Assembly (NCBI GenBank): GCA_015680685.1
Contig: MNCI01002112.1
Coordinates: 657,877 to 678,248 of the forward strand
Source: Gnetum montanum
Taxonomy: Eukaryota > Streptophyta > Gnetopsida > Gnetales > Gnetaceae
DNA: 20,372 nt
Direction of reading: 5' to 3'
Positions 1 through 10,428 of the stretch are shown here, one piece after another. The position numbers and the translations under genes were made by a program. The notes under the pieces are model-generated. The model was not told where the DNA came from and did no database searches. It saw only the letters and a program-made list of their open reading frames with translations. Positions within the stretch are counted from its first letter, which is position 1, and each line of letters begins with the position of its first letter.

Positions 1-1
1 T

Positions 2-241
2 TTAAATCGAGCCTGGGTAGTTGGCTCTCTTTACGATGCCTATGTGAGATTCGAACGGCCTCTTGTATTTGCGTGAAGCTTGTAGTGGCCAGTGGGGGTT
101 CATCGTCATTAGGTAAGTTATGTCTTCTTGTGTTATGATGATGTTTTTTTTGTTCGTTCTTATAGGAAACTCCCACTTCAGGTTGTATACTCCTACTTTC
201 ATTGTCATATAGCTCATTGGTTCTCCAATGAACATCCTCAC
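2..241 (-). CDS. Short ORF (79 aa) in the internal region of a minus-strand LTR retrotransposon
   Basis: An ATG at 241 opens a 79-codon frame that ends with TAA at 2-4. It begins about 150 bp downstream, on the minus strand, of the tRNA-Asp primer binding site at 390-408, so it lies where the leader or gag start of an LTR retrotransposon would be. I do not recognise a domain. The protein is basic, has no clear membrane segment, and ends in Tyr-Pro-Gly-Ser-Ile. It could be the start of a gag or extra ORF cut by a stop, or a chance frame. The rest of the element lies left of the window, so its class cannot be tested here. Confidence 0.3.
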   Translation of the reverse strand: MRMFIGEPMSYMTMKVGVYNLKWEFPIRTNKKNIIITQEDITYLMTMNPHWPLQASRKYKRPFESHIGIVKRANYPGSI

Positions 242-389
242 TAAGTGTGGCGTTATTATCGTCTTTTCGGAGAGACATTGTTGTGTGCGAATTTATGTGA
301 CTTTTTATAATTTCTTCTTTTTAAGAGATATATCGTTAGGTTCTTTACAACGACCTTGTATGATTTAACTAATCTAGATAACTAGCACC

Positions 390-408
390 ATCCCCGGCAA
401 CGGCGCCA
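390..408 (-). promoter_or_regulatory. Primer binding site for tRNA-Asp (minus-strand LTR retrotransposon)
   Basis: The plus strand reads ATCCCCGGCAACGGCGCCA, which is the 3' end of plant tRNA-Asp(GUC) including the CCA. The minus strand is therefore the complementary primer binding site of an element transcribed leftward. Asp primers are usual for Athila/Calypso-type Ty3/gypsy elements; that lineage is inferred from the primer only. An LTR end follows one base away (TG at 410). Confidence 0.85.
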
Positions 409-409
409 A

Positions 410-700
410 TGATGAGTGGCGAGGTACCCCTACACTCAACCATACGAAATGAGCGTCGCAATGCATGTGATAAAAAATACAAGTGATTCAAGTGATATCA
501 CGGCAGCCGCGATATCGCGACACATGCAGGTCGCGTCTCATCAATAGGAATGAATTATTTTTTATGAGTTTATCTTAGATATTTATAACTTTCATGAAAT
601 AATCACAAAGATTCACTAAGTTCCAAGCATCAATTGAGATCTATTAATGAAGCCTAAGCCACTTGGTATTAAGCCATAAGTAAAGGATCCAAAGCAAGAT
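410..700 (-). repeat. LTR end (R/U5 side) of a minus-strand gypsy-like retrotransposon; outer edge not resolved
   Basis: Sequence starting TGATGAG at 410 lies one base from the tRNA-Asp primer site and gives the CA end expected of an LTR read on the minus strand. Bases 440-540 are unusually CpG-rich for this region and include a perfect 12-bp palindrome, CGCGATATCGCG, at 508-519. A minus-strand TATAAATA lies at 580-587. The other end of the LTR is not identifiable: the AT-rich sequence continues without a visible border up to the LINE at 2751, and the partner LTR would be left of the window. Confidence 0.55.
580..587 (-). promoter_or_regulatory. Possible TATA box of the minus-strand LTR
   Basis: The minus strand reads TATAAATA about 170 bp before the LTR end, a plausible U3/R position. 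In such AT-rich DNA it may also be chance. Confidence 0.3.
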
Positions 701-2750
701 TGAAAGAGGGTATGTTATTGGCCCTATGCTAATGTAGATGATGTGCTAACACAACGTAGTTAATGCATCTCCTCCTTATCACACTTCATCTACCAATTCT
801 AAATGAAATATTGAACACCAAGAAACATATCAGTAGCCCAAAACATGCATAAAATATGGAAGTATGATATGAAAGGTAAGGATGCAAATCTATGCAAAAT
901 AAAGCTCAACCATGCATTCTAGAACTATAAACACAAGACATGAAACACTTTGTAAGTCTAGGACTTACAATTGAATTTAAAAAATAATACTAGATGACTC
1001 ATCACTACCTCTAGGATACCTCATTATCAACTAACTCTTACATCTTATTCTAACTTAATCTAATAACTAACCATAAGTAATCCATATTACATGAATCATT
1101 ATAATATTATATATCAAACAAGTTTACATAAGCCTCAAAAGATAATTTAGATAATACATGGCATAGATGTAGCAAATAAGAATTCATACTAGACTTCCTT
1201 AATTCTTAGCACATAATTAGTATTATAAGTACCATAATCAAACATATATTGATAATAGGATACCTTAAGTTACTTCAATAAACATTAATAACCCATACTA
1301 TATGTAATAATACATTTATCATATATAGGCTAACACATAACATAGCCTATAGTTGCAAGAAACATATGCTTTATGACTCCACATAAAGGATACCATTGAC
1401 ATAGCATCATAGAGCATCATACACATGATTGATGATAACATTATAGAATCATCCTACCTCAATCTATAAGGCATAATGATTCAAATCCAAGCATAAATAT
1501 ACAAGCTTTTAATCATGTCTCAAACATATAATCCATGATAGCATACAATTCAGCACATAATACCATCTAGTAAAAGGCTCAATAGACTACATAAGTTCCA
1601 ACAAACATGCACACATAATCATCATGCACCATCAACATCTCTTTCATATAGTTTCTAATCCATTGTAACATTATTTTTACTAGACTATGACTCCTAGTCA
1701 ATCTTTATACTTCTTACAACTTGCAATGGGATTTCAACCCTCATCATGACTTTAACTGTGACCTATCATAACTCATACTATACTAGAAACCTAAACTTAC
1801 AGATTCAAATAACCATTGCTGTAACATCCCATTCTCATATGTCATGAAAAATGTTAAATATATGTTATATTAGACATTGTGGGTAAAGGAAATAACAAGA
1901 TAAATGGAGAAGAAAAGAGGAAAGAATTCTTTATTGATATGGAATAGAGTATTTGGATCATGCTCTGAGAGTGTTCCTTGGGGATTTCTTCCTTCAGCAT
2001 CTATCCCTTAGAGGCAATCTAGCACTGCCACCATGGTTAGGCCTACAACTAATTAAAAGATATGGCTAGTCCACTTCCTATCCCACTTCACCTAGAACCC
2101 ATTACTCACCTTTACTAGCTTTGCAACTCCATGCTTGCATGACATCTAAGCCTAGGTATAAATGCCTTAGGTCAAACCCCAAAATGTCACCTCAAGAAAC
2201 ATGTCCATTATTACAATGCACCCTTTCGGGTCTCAATTATACCATGTCCTTTTGGGTCTTGTTACAATAATGATAACACTTGTTATGAAGAGGCACCATC
2301 TTCATTATGAAGTAGTACTAGTTGGGAATGATGATGTTATAATTGTAACCTATTCACATAGTGACTATGAGTCATGTTCCTAGTTAAGATAGTTATCATG
2401 ATTCAATCATAAGGCAACCATAACTTATATTAACTTTCTAAACTATATTACAACTTGGTATTAAGTCCATCATGACCTATGACCTACATTAAATTCCAAA
2501 AAATAAATTATAGAAAATAACTAAAGATTATCAAATTATGCAAACCAAATCTAAAAAAATCCTATAGTTTAGCAATGGGTTCTTGCAAATCCTAATAGAC
2601 TTCCTAACATGTAATAATACATCATACATATAATTTGCAATCTTAATATATAAATTTTAACACATATACTTGATACAAATTAGCATAACATTAATACATA
2701 CAAAAAAATTGAAACCCAAGATGTTCAATAAATTTAAATGCTCCATAATC
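701..2750. other. AT-rich sequence without recognisable genes
   Basis: This stretch has stops in all frames and only short chance frames. I see no tRNA, no coding remnant with known motifs and no clear repeat pair. It may be the remainder of the gypsy-like LTR that starts at 410, interrupted by the LINE, but no border or second copy is present to show it. Confidence 0.5.
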
Positions 2751-2760
2751 TTTTTTTTTT
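2751..2760 (-). other. LINE poly(A) tail
   Basis: Ten T on the plus strand mark the 3' end of the leftward LINE, exactly where composition switches from AT-rich flank to GC-rich element. Confidence 0.8.
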
Positions 2761-3584
2761 CGGAAAAAGGTTGAGAGAAAATCTATTCCAGAAAAAAGAA
2801 AGAGCTACATAAGCGCGTAGTGCAGACCAGCAACCGCGGCCCCGACCCCACAGCAACCAAGACAGAGAGGACCCCCCGAAGGGTCGAAAAGAAAAAAATT
2901 CGTGCAACCACCCCCCCCGCCCACTGCAGGCATCCCTACAGGCGGGCAGGCGACCGCCACCTCCGGCGAGCAGGCACGGAAACCCCCAGACCAAAACAGA
3001 AACAAAAGCAGAGACAAAAACAAAAACAGAAACCGAAATGGAAAGCACAAAACAGGCCAAGACAAGAGAAGGGGAAGAGGAAGTGGGGAAGGGTGGGAGA
3101 GGAAGGCGTCTGACACCCCCGACACCCCCCCCACTACCTGCCGGGGGGATGCGAGCTAGCATTTTTTTCTTGGACAAAGTGAGCACTATGCCCAGGTCGA
3201 CCAGGCCCCACAGCAAGGCGATGCCGATTCTCAGCAATCAACTGGGCAATTCCCGTCATGCGACCCTTACGACCACCCTCAACCCAAACCTGCAGATGTG
3301 GCTGTTAAAGGTGGTGTGGAGTCTGTTCCCTCGTGCTGCTGGGAACAACATTTGGCGGGTCCTTCTCTAGGGACGGCCTCGGCCGGTTCAGGTCCTGACC
3401 AACGTCCAGGCGTTGGTCCGTTTGGTGTGAGTCTGCCCCGGGGTACATGAGAGTACCACTTCGCGAAGTCCCAGTCGCGTCCTTGGCCGACTCTGCCATG
3501 GAAAGGTTCTGCCTCCCACTGAACCCAGGGGACTCGGTGGAGAGGCAAGTGCCAAGCCCATATTCAGCCACCCGTCTGGGTAGA
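2761..3584 (-). other. LINE 3' untranslated region with simple repeats
   Basis: This is the stretch between the last ORF2 stop (3585) and the A tail. It holds a degenerate purine/C repeat of CAAAAA, CAGAAA type units at 2991-3038, C runs near 2911-2918 and 3125-3132, and a pyrimidine-rich end just before the tail. Long frames here on both strands (for example 2734-3237 minus) are low-complexity and match nothing I know, so I treat them as chance products of biased composition. The ORF2 C-terminus could extend into its upstream part in another frame. Confidence 0.6.
2991..3038. repeat. Degenerate CAAAAA/CAGAAA simple repeat
   Basis: About eight imperfect six-base units of A-rich sequence with regularly spaced C and G lie inside the LINE 3' UTR. 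Confidence 0.6.
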
Positions 3585-3699
3585 TCATGCCAGTTCCACG
3601 CAGCCATAATATCCTGCCAGAGTTTCCTGAACCTGTCGTAAAGCACGGGCGAGGGGGGGGACCGTGCCTTTGAAAACGCAATCGTTTCTGGCCTTACAC

Positions 3700-3960
3700 A
3701 GAATCCACAGCGCGGTGAGCATCGGCGAGTTGCCGGAAACTATAATGGGGTGGAGACCGGCCGTGTGCCAGAATTTTCTAGTAACATGGCATTCCTGCAT
3801 GAAGTGCTACAGTGTCTCGGCAGAGTGGTTGCACAGAGGGCAATGGGGACTGACCCCCATGCCCCTGCTCTGCAAAAAAATCCTAACGAGGAGGGCCTTG
3901 TGCAGAATCAGCCACCCGAACATCTTAATCTTCTCCGGGATATAGCCCCGCCAGAGCAGC
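3700..3960 (-). other. zf-RVT zinc-binding region of ORF2
   Basis: After the reverse transcriptase the shifted frame gives a KMFGWLILHKALL helix, then CPLCNHSAETL, a stop at 3807-3809 where Gln would fit, then HFMQEC and an RKFWHTAG segment. The Cys-x2-Cys and His-x4-Cys pattern is that of zf-RVT in plant LINE-like reverse transcriptases. A following ALWILCKARNDCVFKG segment is also typical. The frame ends at 3585. Confidence 0.85.
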
Positions 3961-4609
3961 ATCCAACGCAGATCAGTTGGAAATCGAGCGCGGATGTACT
4001 ACCGCGGGTGCAGAACCTCGTCTGCACTACCCAACAATGCCACGTGGGTACACAGCTACTTCCAAACCATAGAGACGGAACCAGCAGCTGTCCAGGGCTG
4101 GTACTTTCACCACAGGATCTGTGCCCACATGGAGGGATCGTCCAGCGTGGTGGACAACCTTCGAATCAGCCTCTCTCACCCCAACGCAACCTCCCTCGAC
4201 CTCATGGGGCTATGCAGTGGTGGTCCAATCCACCAGGTACATTCTTCTTTCCCCCCTTCCCTCCCAACCAAACGAAATTCCGCAGAATTGCATCAATCTT
4301 CGATATAACGCCAGACAGCAAGGCAGCCACCGATGCACTGAATCTAGCCATTGCCCCGAGCACCACGGTCGCCAGCACGATCTTCCCTTTACGGGAGAGG
4401 AAATGGTTTGTCCAATGCGTCGTGCGTTGTTGCATTCTCATCAGGAAAGCCTGCCAAGTTTGCCGTCTGTTCCAATTGTGGATGGGAATGCCCAAATATT
4501 TATCCTCCGCCTCTCCTGGCAGGATCCCCAGGATTTGAATAATTCTACTGCGCACAGACTAATGCGTGTGCGTGAAGTACAGTGCAGACTTCCTGGCGTT
4601 CATGTGCAG

Positions 4610-5410
4610 CCCCACCTCCTGCTAGAACTGATCCAGCGCCCTCATCAACGCCCTGACCTGAGGAACGACGGCCCTGATGAAAACCATGGTGTCATTTGCG
4701 TAGTGAGTGGTGAGATAGCAAAGGCCTTGCACATCCAGCCCCTGGACGCCCTCCTCCACACAATAGATTTGCAGGAGGTCCATCAGAGCCAGAAAAAGGA
4801 GAGGGGAGAGGGGATCGCCCTGGCGCAGCCCGCGACCGGTCCCCTGGAAGCCCCGCAGGCGCCCATCGATGTCCAGGGAGTACCGCCCATCCCTTTGCAT
4901 CTACAAGCAGAGCTTCGCAAAGTCCCGATCCAAGCCTTTCGTGAGCAGCACGTGCCGCAGAGCAGCCCAGCTGACAGAATCGTAGGCTTTAGTGATATCG
5001 AGCTTGATGTAGAGGCCCGAGAACTTCACGACACGGAGGGAGTGCTGGATTTCCTGTATCAACAGGACCTGGTCCTGGAGGTGGCGGCCCTTAATGAACA
5101 CCACCTGGTTTTTCCCAACCAACTGCGGCATGAGCGGGCGTAGTCTAGCGACTAACATGCTGGAGAACAACCGCAAAAGCGAGTTGCAGACACCGATGGG
5201 GCGGAAATTTCCTGGGGAAGTGGGTGCCGCCGTCTTGGGGAGAAGAACCACATGAGAGCAGTTAATCTCTTTGCGCACCTGAAGCCACGTTAGCATGTGA
5301 TTGAAGGCATCCAAGAGATTCAGCCCCAGCACATCCTCGAATTCGTGAAAGAATTCAATGGGCCAGCTATCCGGCCCCGGCGCCTTATTAGGCGGCATAT
5401 CCTGCAGTGC
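4610..5410 (-). other. Reverse transcriptase domain of ORF2, catalytic YADD changed to YAND
   Basis: Visible motifs in order: PNKAPGPDSWPIEFF (from about 5392), LLPK, NFRPIGVCN (about 5206), a Q-x-x-FIKGRHLQDQV block, KLDITKAYDSVSW (about 5000, first catalytic Asp present), GLRQGDPLSPLLFLA, and YANDTMVF. In the last, the first Asp of the YADD pair is Asn (codon at 4694-4696, one G-to-A change), which should abolish metal binding. A stop at 4901-4903 also splits the domain. Confidence 0.93.
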
Positions 5411-6049
5411 AGTGTGCAGTTCCCGATGAGAGAAAGGATGCAGAAGCCATGAATTTTCTACCTTGGTCAGGCCCTCGAGAATCTGCATTGAAATCGGTTC
5501 AGTAGCCTGCCACGTCCACACCTGCTGCCAGTAATGCAATAGTTTTTCAGCACCTGACTGGGAGGGCATCTGATTTTCCTGCAGGAAACATTGCAGGGGG
5601 CGATGGTGATTGCTCCAGTGTTCCTTCACTGTGGCAAAAAAGAATTTTGTGTGACAATCCCCTGCTTTTAACCACTGTATCCGGGCCCGTTGCCTCCAAT
5701 ACTCTTCCTCCTCGCTGTGCGTCAGCTGCAACCGCGCCAGGAGGGTGAGCTCATCACTGCTGTGGTCTTTCCCCTGTTCCTGCTGGGCCTAGATTGCCTG
5801 TAACTGTGCCTGGAGCCGGCAGCAATATCCTCGGAAACTGTATTTTTCCTCTGTTTTAATTTTTTTGATTTTCTGCTTCAACACCTTCAGCCCATTTTTC
5901 AAGAAATCATGTGGGTCCTCCGCGCACGGGTATCTGCGCCAAATTTCCTGGACTAGCGCGCCAAGCCACGTCTTTCAGAGCCAAGTGCTTTCGAACCGAA
6001 AAGGGAGGGGGCTCTGCAACGTGTCCCTGTCCAACTGGCAAAAGATAGC

Positions 6050-6697
6050 CCTATGATCTGAAGCCATCCATACCCTGCTATATGCGTACATAACTCAATT
6101 TGTCAGCAATGCCGCGCTGACCCACGCCAGATCGATCCGGGACTGAACCCGCGTGGTGCCCTGACGGTGGTTGCTCTAGGTGTACCTGCAGCCCATGATT
6201 TTGATGTCGGTGAGGGTCCTTCATTGCAGCAACGCGTGGAAATCGGGAGCCCCCGGGGGCTCCACCATGGAACCACCAGACTTCTCCCAGCTGTAGAGCC
6301 TCTGGTTGAAGTCATAAATCAACAGCCACCCCGCGTCCTCGGGCATCAGTCCGGCGATGCATTCGAGTTCCTGAAGGTGTGTCTTCCACCCTTGAGCGTC
6401 ATAGACATTGGTAATCCAGATGTCAATCCTAGGAATATGCACCGTAATGCACCAATCGGAAGTGTCCCGGACGTACGAGTCTGCCTTGGTAAGGATGGAA
6501 AGTCCTCCTGCGCACCCCCTTCTCGGCACCAGATGGCTGTGCCATCCTGGCCATTATAGCACTTGGGCCTCCGTCTACTGGAGTTTCGTTTCCTGCAAGC
6601 AAACTATATTGCACCTCTCATCTCCCACCATGCATTTCAGGGTATGTCGTTTGTAAGGGGTACCCTGTCCCCTAAAATTCCATGAGAGGACCTTCAT
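6050..6697 (-). other. Endonuclease domain (exonuclease-endonuclease-phosphatase fold) of ORF2
   Basis: In order: SWNFRG near residues 5-10, CLQETK (metal-binding Glu) near 33-38, GGLSI, a WITNVYDAQG strand, then IYDFNQRLYSWEKSGG. The last corresponds to the usual GDFN; here Gly is Tyr while Asp and Asn remain. A later YT-stop-SN stands where YTWSN is expected, and SDHR closes the domain near 6070. The catalytic Glu, Asp/Asn and His motifs are visible, but at least five stops interrupt the region. Confidence 0.88.
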
Positions 6698-6832
6698 GGA
6701 GACATATGTTTCTGATAAACTTCCTGGAGTGTGGGCTGCATGCCCAGATCCAGAAATAGCTGCGCGGTCCTATGTCTTCAAGAGCTATTTTCAGGTTTTC
6801 CCACCTTGGCCGCTGGCGACAGTCTCATCAAA

Positions 6833-6973
6833 TCACATTCGTTCTTTGGCTGATTTTCCTCGGGAGAGGGGTAGGGCTGGGCCATCCCACGGCTCGTATT
6901 TANTCACATTCGTTCTTTGGCTGATTTTCCTCGGGAGAGGGGTAGGGCTGGGCCATCCCACGGCTCGTATTTA
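6833..6973. repeat. Exact 70-bp tandem duplication separated by one N
   Basis: Bases 6833-6902 and 6904-6973 are identical, and the single ambiguous base N is at 6903, exactly between them. The pattern is what two overlapping contig ends joined without merging would give. It lies between the ORF1 and ORF2 remnants of the LINE. Confidence 0.95.
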
Positions 6974-6984
6974 TCCAGTTTGTG

Positions 6985-7973
6985 ACCGGGGGCGGCGACA
7001 GGGCCCTGCCAACAGGGCCACCCTCCTCAGTTGGGGTGTGCGGTGACCCTAAGTGAGTCTGGGTCTGCTGCATATGGTCGTTGGGGGCCAGAGCCCCATC
7101 ACCGACAAGAGCGTGGAGGTAGGGCTTTCCTGTCACGGTCTCCCTCGTCTTCTCCCCCAAACCATTTATGCGCAGGTCCGCCATGGTCTGTGTCCCTGGC
7201 CTCACGGGGCCTGTATGCAAACCGCCATTCGCCGCGTTCTAGGCTTGGGTCCTCTATACCTTTGGGGCACCATCTCTGCAACCCCCCCCCTGTCGCCCAT
7301 CTCTGTGTGCCAGCGGTTTCCTGTTAGGACCCCACCTTCGTTTGCCCACAAGGTGTCATCCGCCCTCTGGGTCGTGCGCTGCCCGGTCTCTAATGGCCAG
7401 GCCTCCCCCTGGGGGAGAGTCCCGCATCGTATTCGGGGGCCTTGGCATGTTTTTGAAATGAATGCGGATCCGCTCCTCTCCAAGCTCAAAGTCCAGCACC
7501 AGCACCTCACTCTGTTCCTGCAGCGGAAGAGGTCGCCACACGCAAAACCGCGCAAAACCCAAGTGTTCCATGCCCTCAGTGAAATGATCAAACTTGATAA
7601 ACTCCCCGAACACCGGTGCCAGGGATAGCAAAAATTCAGTAGACCAGTATTCGAGGGGTAGGTCATAAAGTCGGACCCAAACTGATGCCCGCTCGAATAG
7701 TCTTGGGTCTCAGTGAGCTCCCGGGCGCCAGGGAGCCAAGGCCAAGCCCCACGCATCGTAAAACCAAGGTTCCCCCACCAGCACCTTTTCCCGGTCAGCC
7801 AGGGAGGCGAAACAAAACAGGAGACGGTCATCTGCGAGGCATTTGACTGTCACTGTGTCTAAGCCCCAGGCAGCCCAAGCCCAGCGCCGGACCAAGTCCA
7901 GGCGAGGCCGTGCCCCTTCCGAGACAAACTTGCCTATTAGGCTGCGAGCAAGGCTTTCCAGGGTGGCGCTGTC
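6985..7973 (-). pseudogene. LINE ORF1 pseudogene, DUF4283-like, 5'-truncated
   Basis: ORF1 proteins bind LINE RNA. From the element edge at about 7973 a frame without its start codon runs leftward through LARSLIGKF, a Trp-rich RRWAWAAWG stretch, GEPWFYDAWGLALAPW, and after one in-frame TGA at 7710-7712 continues with SVWVRLYDLPLEYWS, then FDHFTEGMEHLGFARFCVW. This order, with 'LVGEPWF' and 'WVRLYDLPLEYW', is that of DUF4283 in plant ORF1/gag-like proteins. A stop occurs at 7356-7358. Beyond it a Pro-rich, low-similarity C-terminal part seems to continue in one or two frames. A G9 run near 7280 may hide a frame change. The expected CCHC knuckles are not clearly seen. Confidence 0.75.
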
Positions 7974-9580
7974 TTAAATAAATGAATATACATACTAAAC
8001 ATAGAATAAGGAAATGAGATAAAGATAAAGAAAACAAATGAATTAAAACCAAAGATAATCAAAGTTGACAATAATTGTAGAAATTCAAAAACATGAGTAG
8101 AACTTCATCCTAAGCAAATAAGCTCTTCAACCTTAGCATTTAGAAAAAATTAAAATTTGAATCTAGCTAATCAATGAGTCCTTAAGCTTTAAAATCTACA
8201 AAAGAAAGCAACAATGATTGTAAATCAAGGATTTTATTAATTACACAATATTCCTGATGTGAATGAAAGAAGAAAAATGGAAACAAAATAGATTTTATGT
8301 TTATGAAATACAATATATATATATATTATTTATGGGATAATTTAATAAGTATAACTCATATTTTCCTAGATCAACTAATATAACCAAGATCCATCACCCA
8401 TAACTAACATACCATTAATCTAAATAAAAAATAATTAAACACCCAATAATTTCATCACATATACAACATATCCACATGCCAAATAAAAATCCTAGTGTCA
8501 TCAAAAATAAACATATAACTAAAATGCATAGATTCCATATGTGATAAATAAAATATAAATAGAAACTAGACTACTCCTTTTGTTCCTAATCCTTTACCTG
8601 TTCTAGTTACATTGCCTACTTAACACATCTCAAAAAAATAATGTGTATAATAATGTGATGAGAAACTTTCTTAGATTTTATAATCCAAGATTACTCAAAT
8701 ATCATATACCAATTAGGACTCATAATTCAACAAGAAAAAAAAAGGTCTTTATCCTTACTAAAGGAAATGAAAATAATTTCAAATGATACCAAAACATCCA
8801 ATCAAAAATAAGTAACCAAATTAGCCATTACACATTGTAATAACCTACTTACCTAATCTTAGATTAAAATGTTATTAATTAAGACATAAATTACAATGTA
8901 ATAAAAATTAAAGGATATCAAGAGACTTAATAAGAAGATTAGTAGGCATCTATAAAATAGACATAGGGGAGCACAAAATATAAAATAGATTAAATATAAA
9001 TGTATAATGCTAATAGCTTGTTATGTACAAATCCTAAAATTTTCACTAATAAAGTTTATTATCCCTAATATCTAGGCCAAAGTATACATTAATCCAATAA
9101 AAACATAATAGTAGAATAAATAAAAGTATATAAAAAAGGTAGTGAGCATATATTGTCACAAAATACTATTTAAATATTAATAAATTTTAAAATTATATTA
9201 ACAATCACTAAATTAAATAATAGAAATATAAAGTTAGGCCTACATCAAAGACATGCAAGTACAAAGTCTATACCTATCTAGGAAATGACATATAAGTTAG
9301 AAAAGTTCCTATTGAACATTAAGGCTTGGAAATTACATTAAACTTATTAATTAAAAAATTGTATTTTATCTAAATTTTAATCTAAGAAATTAATTTTCAA
9401 ACTACTTACAATCATAAACAACTATTTCACTTAGAAGGTAAAAATAAAAGAAAAGGTTAATTCACATAACTAATTACAAAAAAAAAAAATTATAGATGCT
9501 TTGTTAAGGATGTTGGAGGTGGTAGTGTAATAAGGTTACTTTTCCCTCTATGTAACATTTTTCTAGCTCAAAAATGAAAT
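7974..9580. other. AT-rich sequence without recognisable genes
   Basis: There are stops in every frame, a short (AT)n run at 8313-8326 and an A12 run near 9478-9489. No coding remnant, tRNA or LTR border is visible. It may continue the sequence interrupted by the LINE. Confidence 0.5.
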
Positions 9581-9590
9581 AAAAAATTAA

Positions 9591-10024
9591 CCATGACTAT
9601 GATAATGAGGGATGAAGTACTCATGGTATTGTAAATTATCAATCATGATTTGCTCATGATGTGCTTATCATCTAAGACCATAGATCATGGTCAAGTCATG
9701 ATGTCTTTAGGATCCAAGAACAAGGATCTTGGATCATGGAGCACTCTTGGAAGGAGACCATATTTTGTGGTGTGGTTATGGTAAGAGCAACTAGAGATCA
9801 TGATCATGTTGTAGTTTTCAAAAAGTTAACCTTTTTTTACCTCTAGCCTCCTCTGCAAGTGTGACACAAACATGAGTCTTGATGAAATTATGTTATAGTG
9901 TTATGACTCATGGTAAATTAGTATTTAATATAAATAATTTATTCTCTCATATCTAAAATAGTAAAAATTATGGTAATTTTTTGATATATCTCTAAGAAAA
10001 TGATGAGTCATGGTCAACTCATGG
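9591..10024. repeat. Cluster of TCATGA/TCATGG motifs
   Basis: About ten copies of TCATGA or TCATGG (or complement) occur within 435 bp, at about 9591, 9621, 9643, 9654, 9685, 9696, 9734, 9798, 9908, 10008 and 10019. They resemble the palindromic motif arrays in the U3 of the neighbouring copia LTRs, but no TATA box, LTR border or primer site was found here, so the cluster may be the worn U3 of another element. Confidence 0.5.
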
Positions 10025-10428
10025 TAAAGTATAAACACTAAAATCAACTCTGAAATGATGTTGAAATAGAGCACCAACTAATTTAGGATAGTAGAGGACT
10101 GAAATAATATATAAGTATTAGAAATAATAGTTTAAAATGTTTATTATTAAATGTCTTTTAAATCACTTAAATAGTTTAACCAAAATTTCAATAGAACTCT
10201 CTCTTACGTAGCAATGTACTCTCGGTTGGCCAAGAAACTATTGACTTTTTGGTGTGTTAAAAATATTGAAAATGGAGAATGTATTAAACTATCTCATGAG
10301 TTCTTGCAAGCCTAAGGAAGCTAAGTTGAGACATCAATGGAACCAAGAAAAGAGCAAGAAAGGATAATCTAGAACGATGTAGTCTAGGAGAAGATGTGAG
10401 CAATTAAAAGAAGATCATGAGGATAGGA

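Larger units (their letters stand above)
3585..6697 (-). pseudogene. LINE ORF2 pseudogene: AP-type endonuclease, reverse transcriptase, zf-RVT
   Basis: ORF2 makes the enzyme that nicks target DNA and copies LINE RNA. The start is ATG at 6697, giving MKVLSWNFRGQG, the typical endonuclease start. From 6697 to 4202 the coding sequence stays in one frame, broken only by isolated stops at 6575-6577, 6554-6556, 6221-6223, 6176-6178, 6095-6097, 5975-5977, 5789-5791, 4901-4903, 4622-4624 and 4559-4561. Near 4202 the frame shifts once and similarity continues to a stop at 3585, with further stops, including one in the zinc finger (3807-3809). About 1,037 codons remain, somewhat shorter than usual plant L1 ORF2. 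Several stops sit where the family has Trp or Gln, for example YTW to YT-stop at 6176, so simple transitions explain them. The product is not functional. Confidence 0.93.
2751..7973 (-). mobile_element. L1-type LINE (non-LTR retrotransposon), 5'-truncated and decayed
   Basis: Read on the minus strand, the element has an ORF1 remnant, an ORF2 with endonuclease, reverse transcriptase and zf-RVT regions, a 3' UTR and an A tail (T10 on plus at 2751-2760). It is GC-rich while both flanks are strongly AT-rich, so its edges are sharp by composition. The 5' end is cut inside or near the start of the ORF1 domain at about 7973, the usual outcome of incomplete target-primed reverse transcription. I could not find a convincing target-site duplication; the flanks share only TTAAAT. 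Many in-frame stops and a mutated catalytic site mean it is not autonomous. Four homopolymer C or G runs of 8-9 bases lie within it and are error-prone positions. Confidence 0.93.

Noticed and set aside
390-408. tRNA-Asp-like sequence as a tRNA gene
   Set aside because: Only the 3' end with encoded CCA is present and no cloverleaf precedes it; an adjacent LTR end fits a primer binding site.
2201-2383. 60-codon plus-strand ORF
   Set aside because: Short, isolated in AT-rich DNA, with no motif or supporting context.
2734-3237. 167-codon minus-strand frame at the LINE 3' end as a gene
   Set aside because: Low-complexity Val/Phe/Ser and Gly/Arg composition from simple repeats and homopolymers, and it reads through the A tail into the flank.
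3750-5143. Long plus-strand frames (262 and 340 codons) opposite the LINE
   Set aside because: They are antisense to ORF2, whose minus-strand translation has clear reverse transcriptase and zinc finger motifs.
2751-7973. GC-rich block as bacterial contamination or horizontal transfer
   Set aside because: The content is a plant L1-type LINE with ORF1, ORF2 and A tail; the composition contrast is explained by the element.
2735-7985. Target-site duplication of the LINE
   Set aside because: The flanks share only TTAAAT, which is expected by chance in AT-rich DNA.
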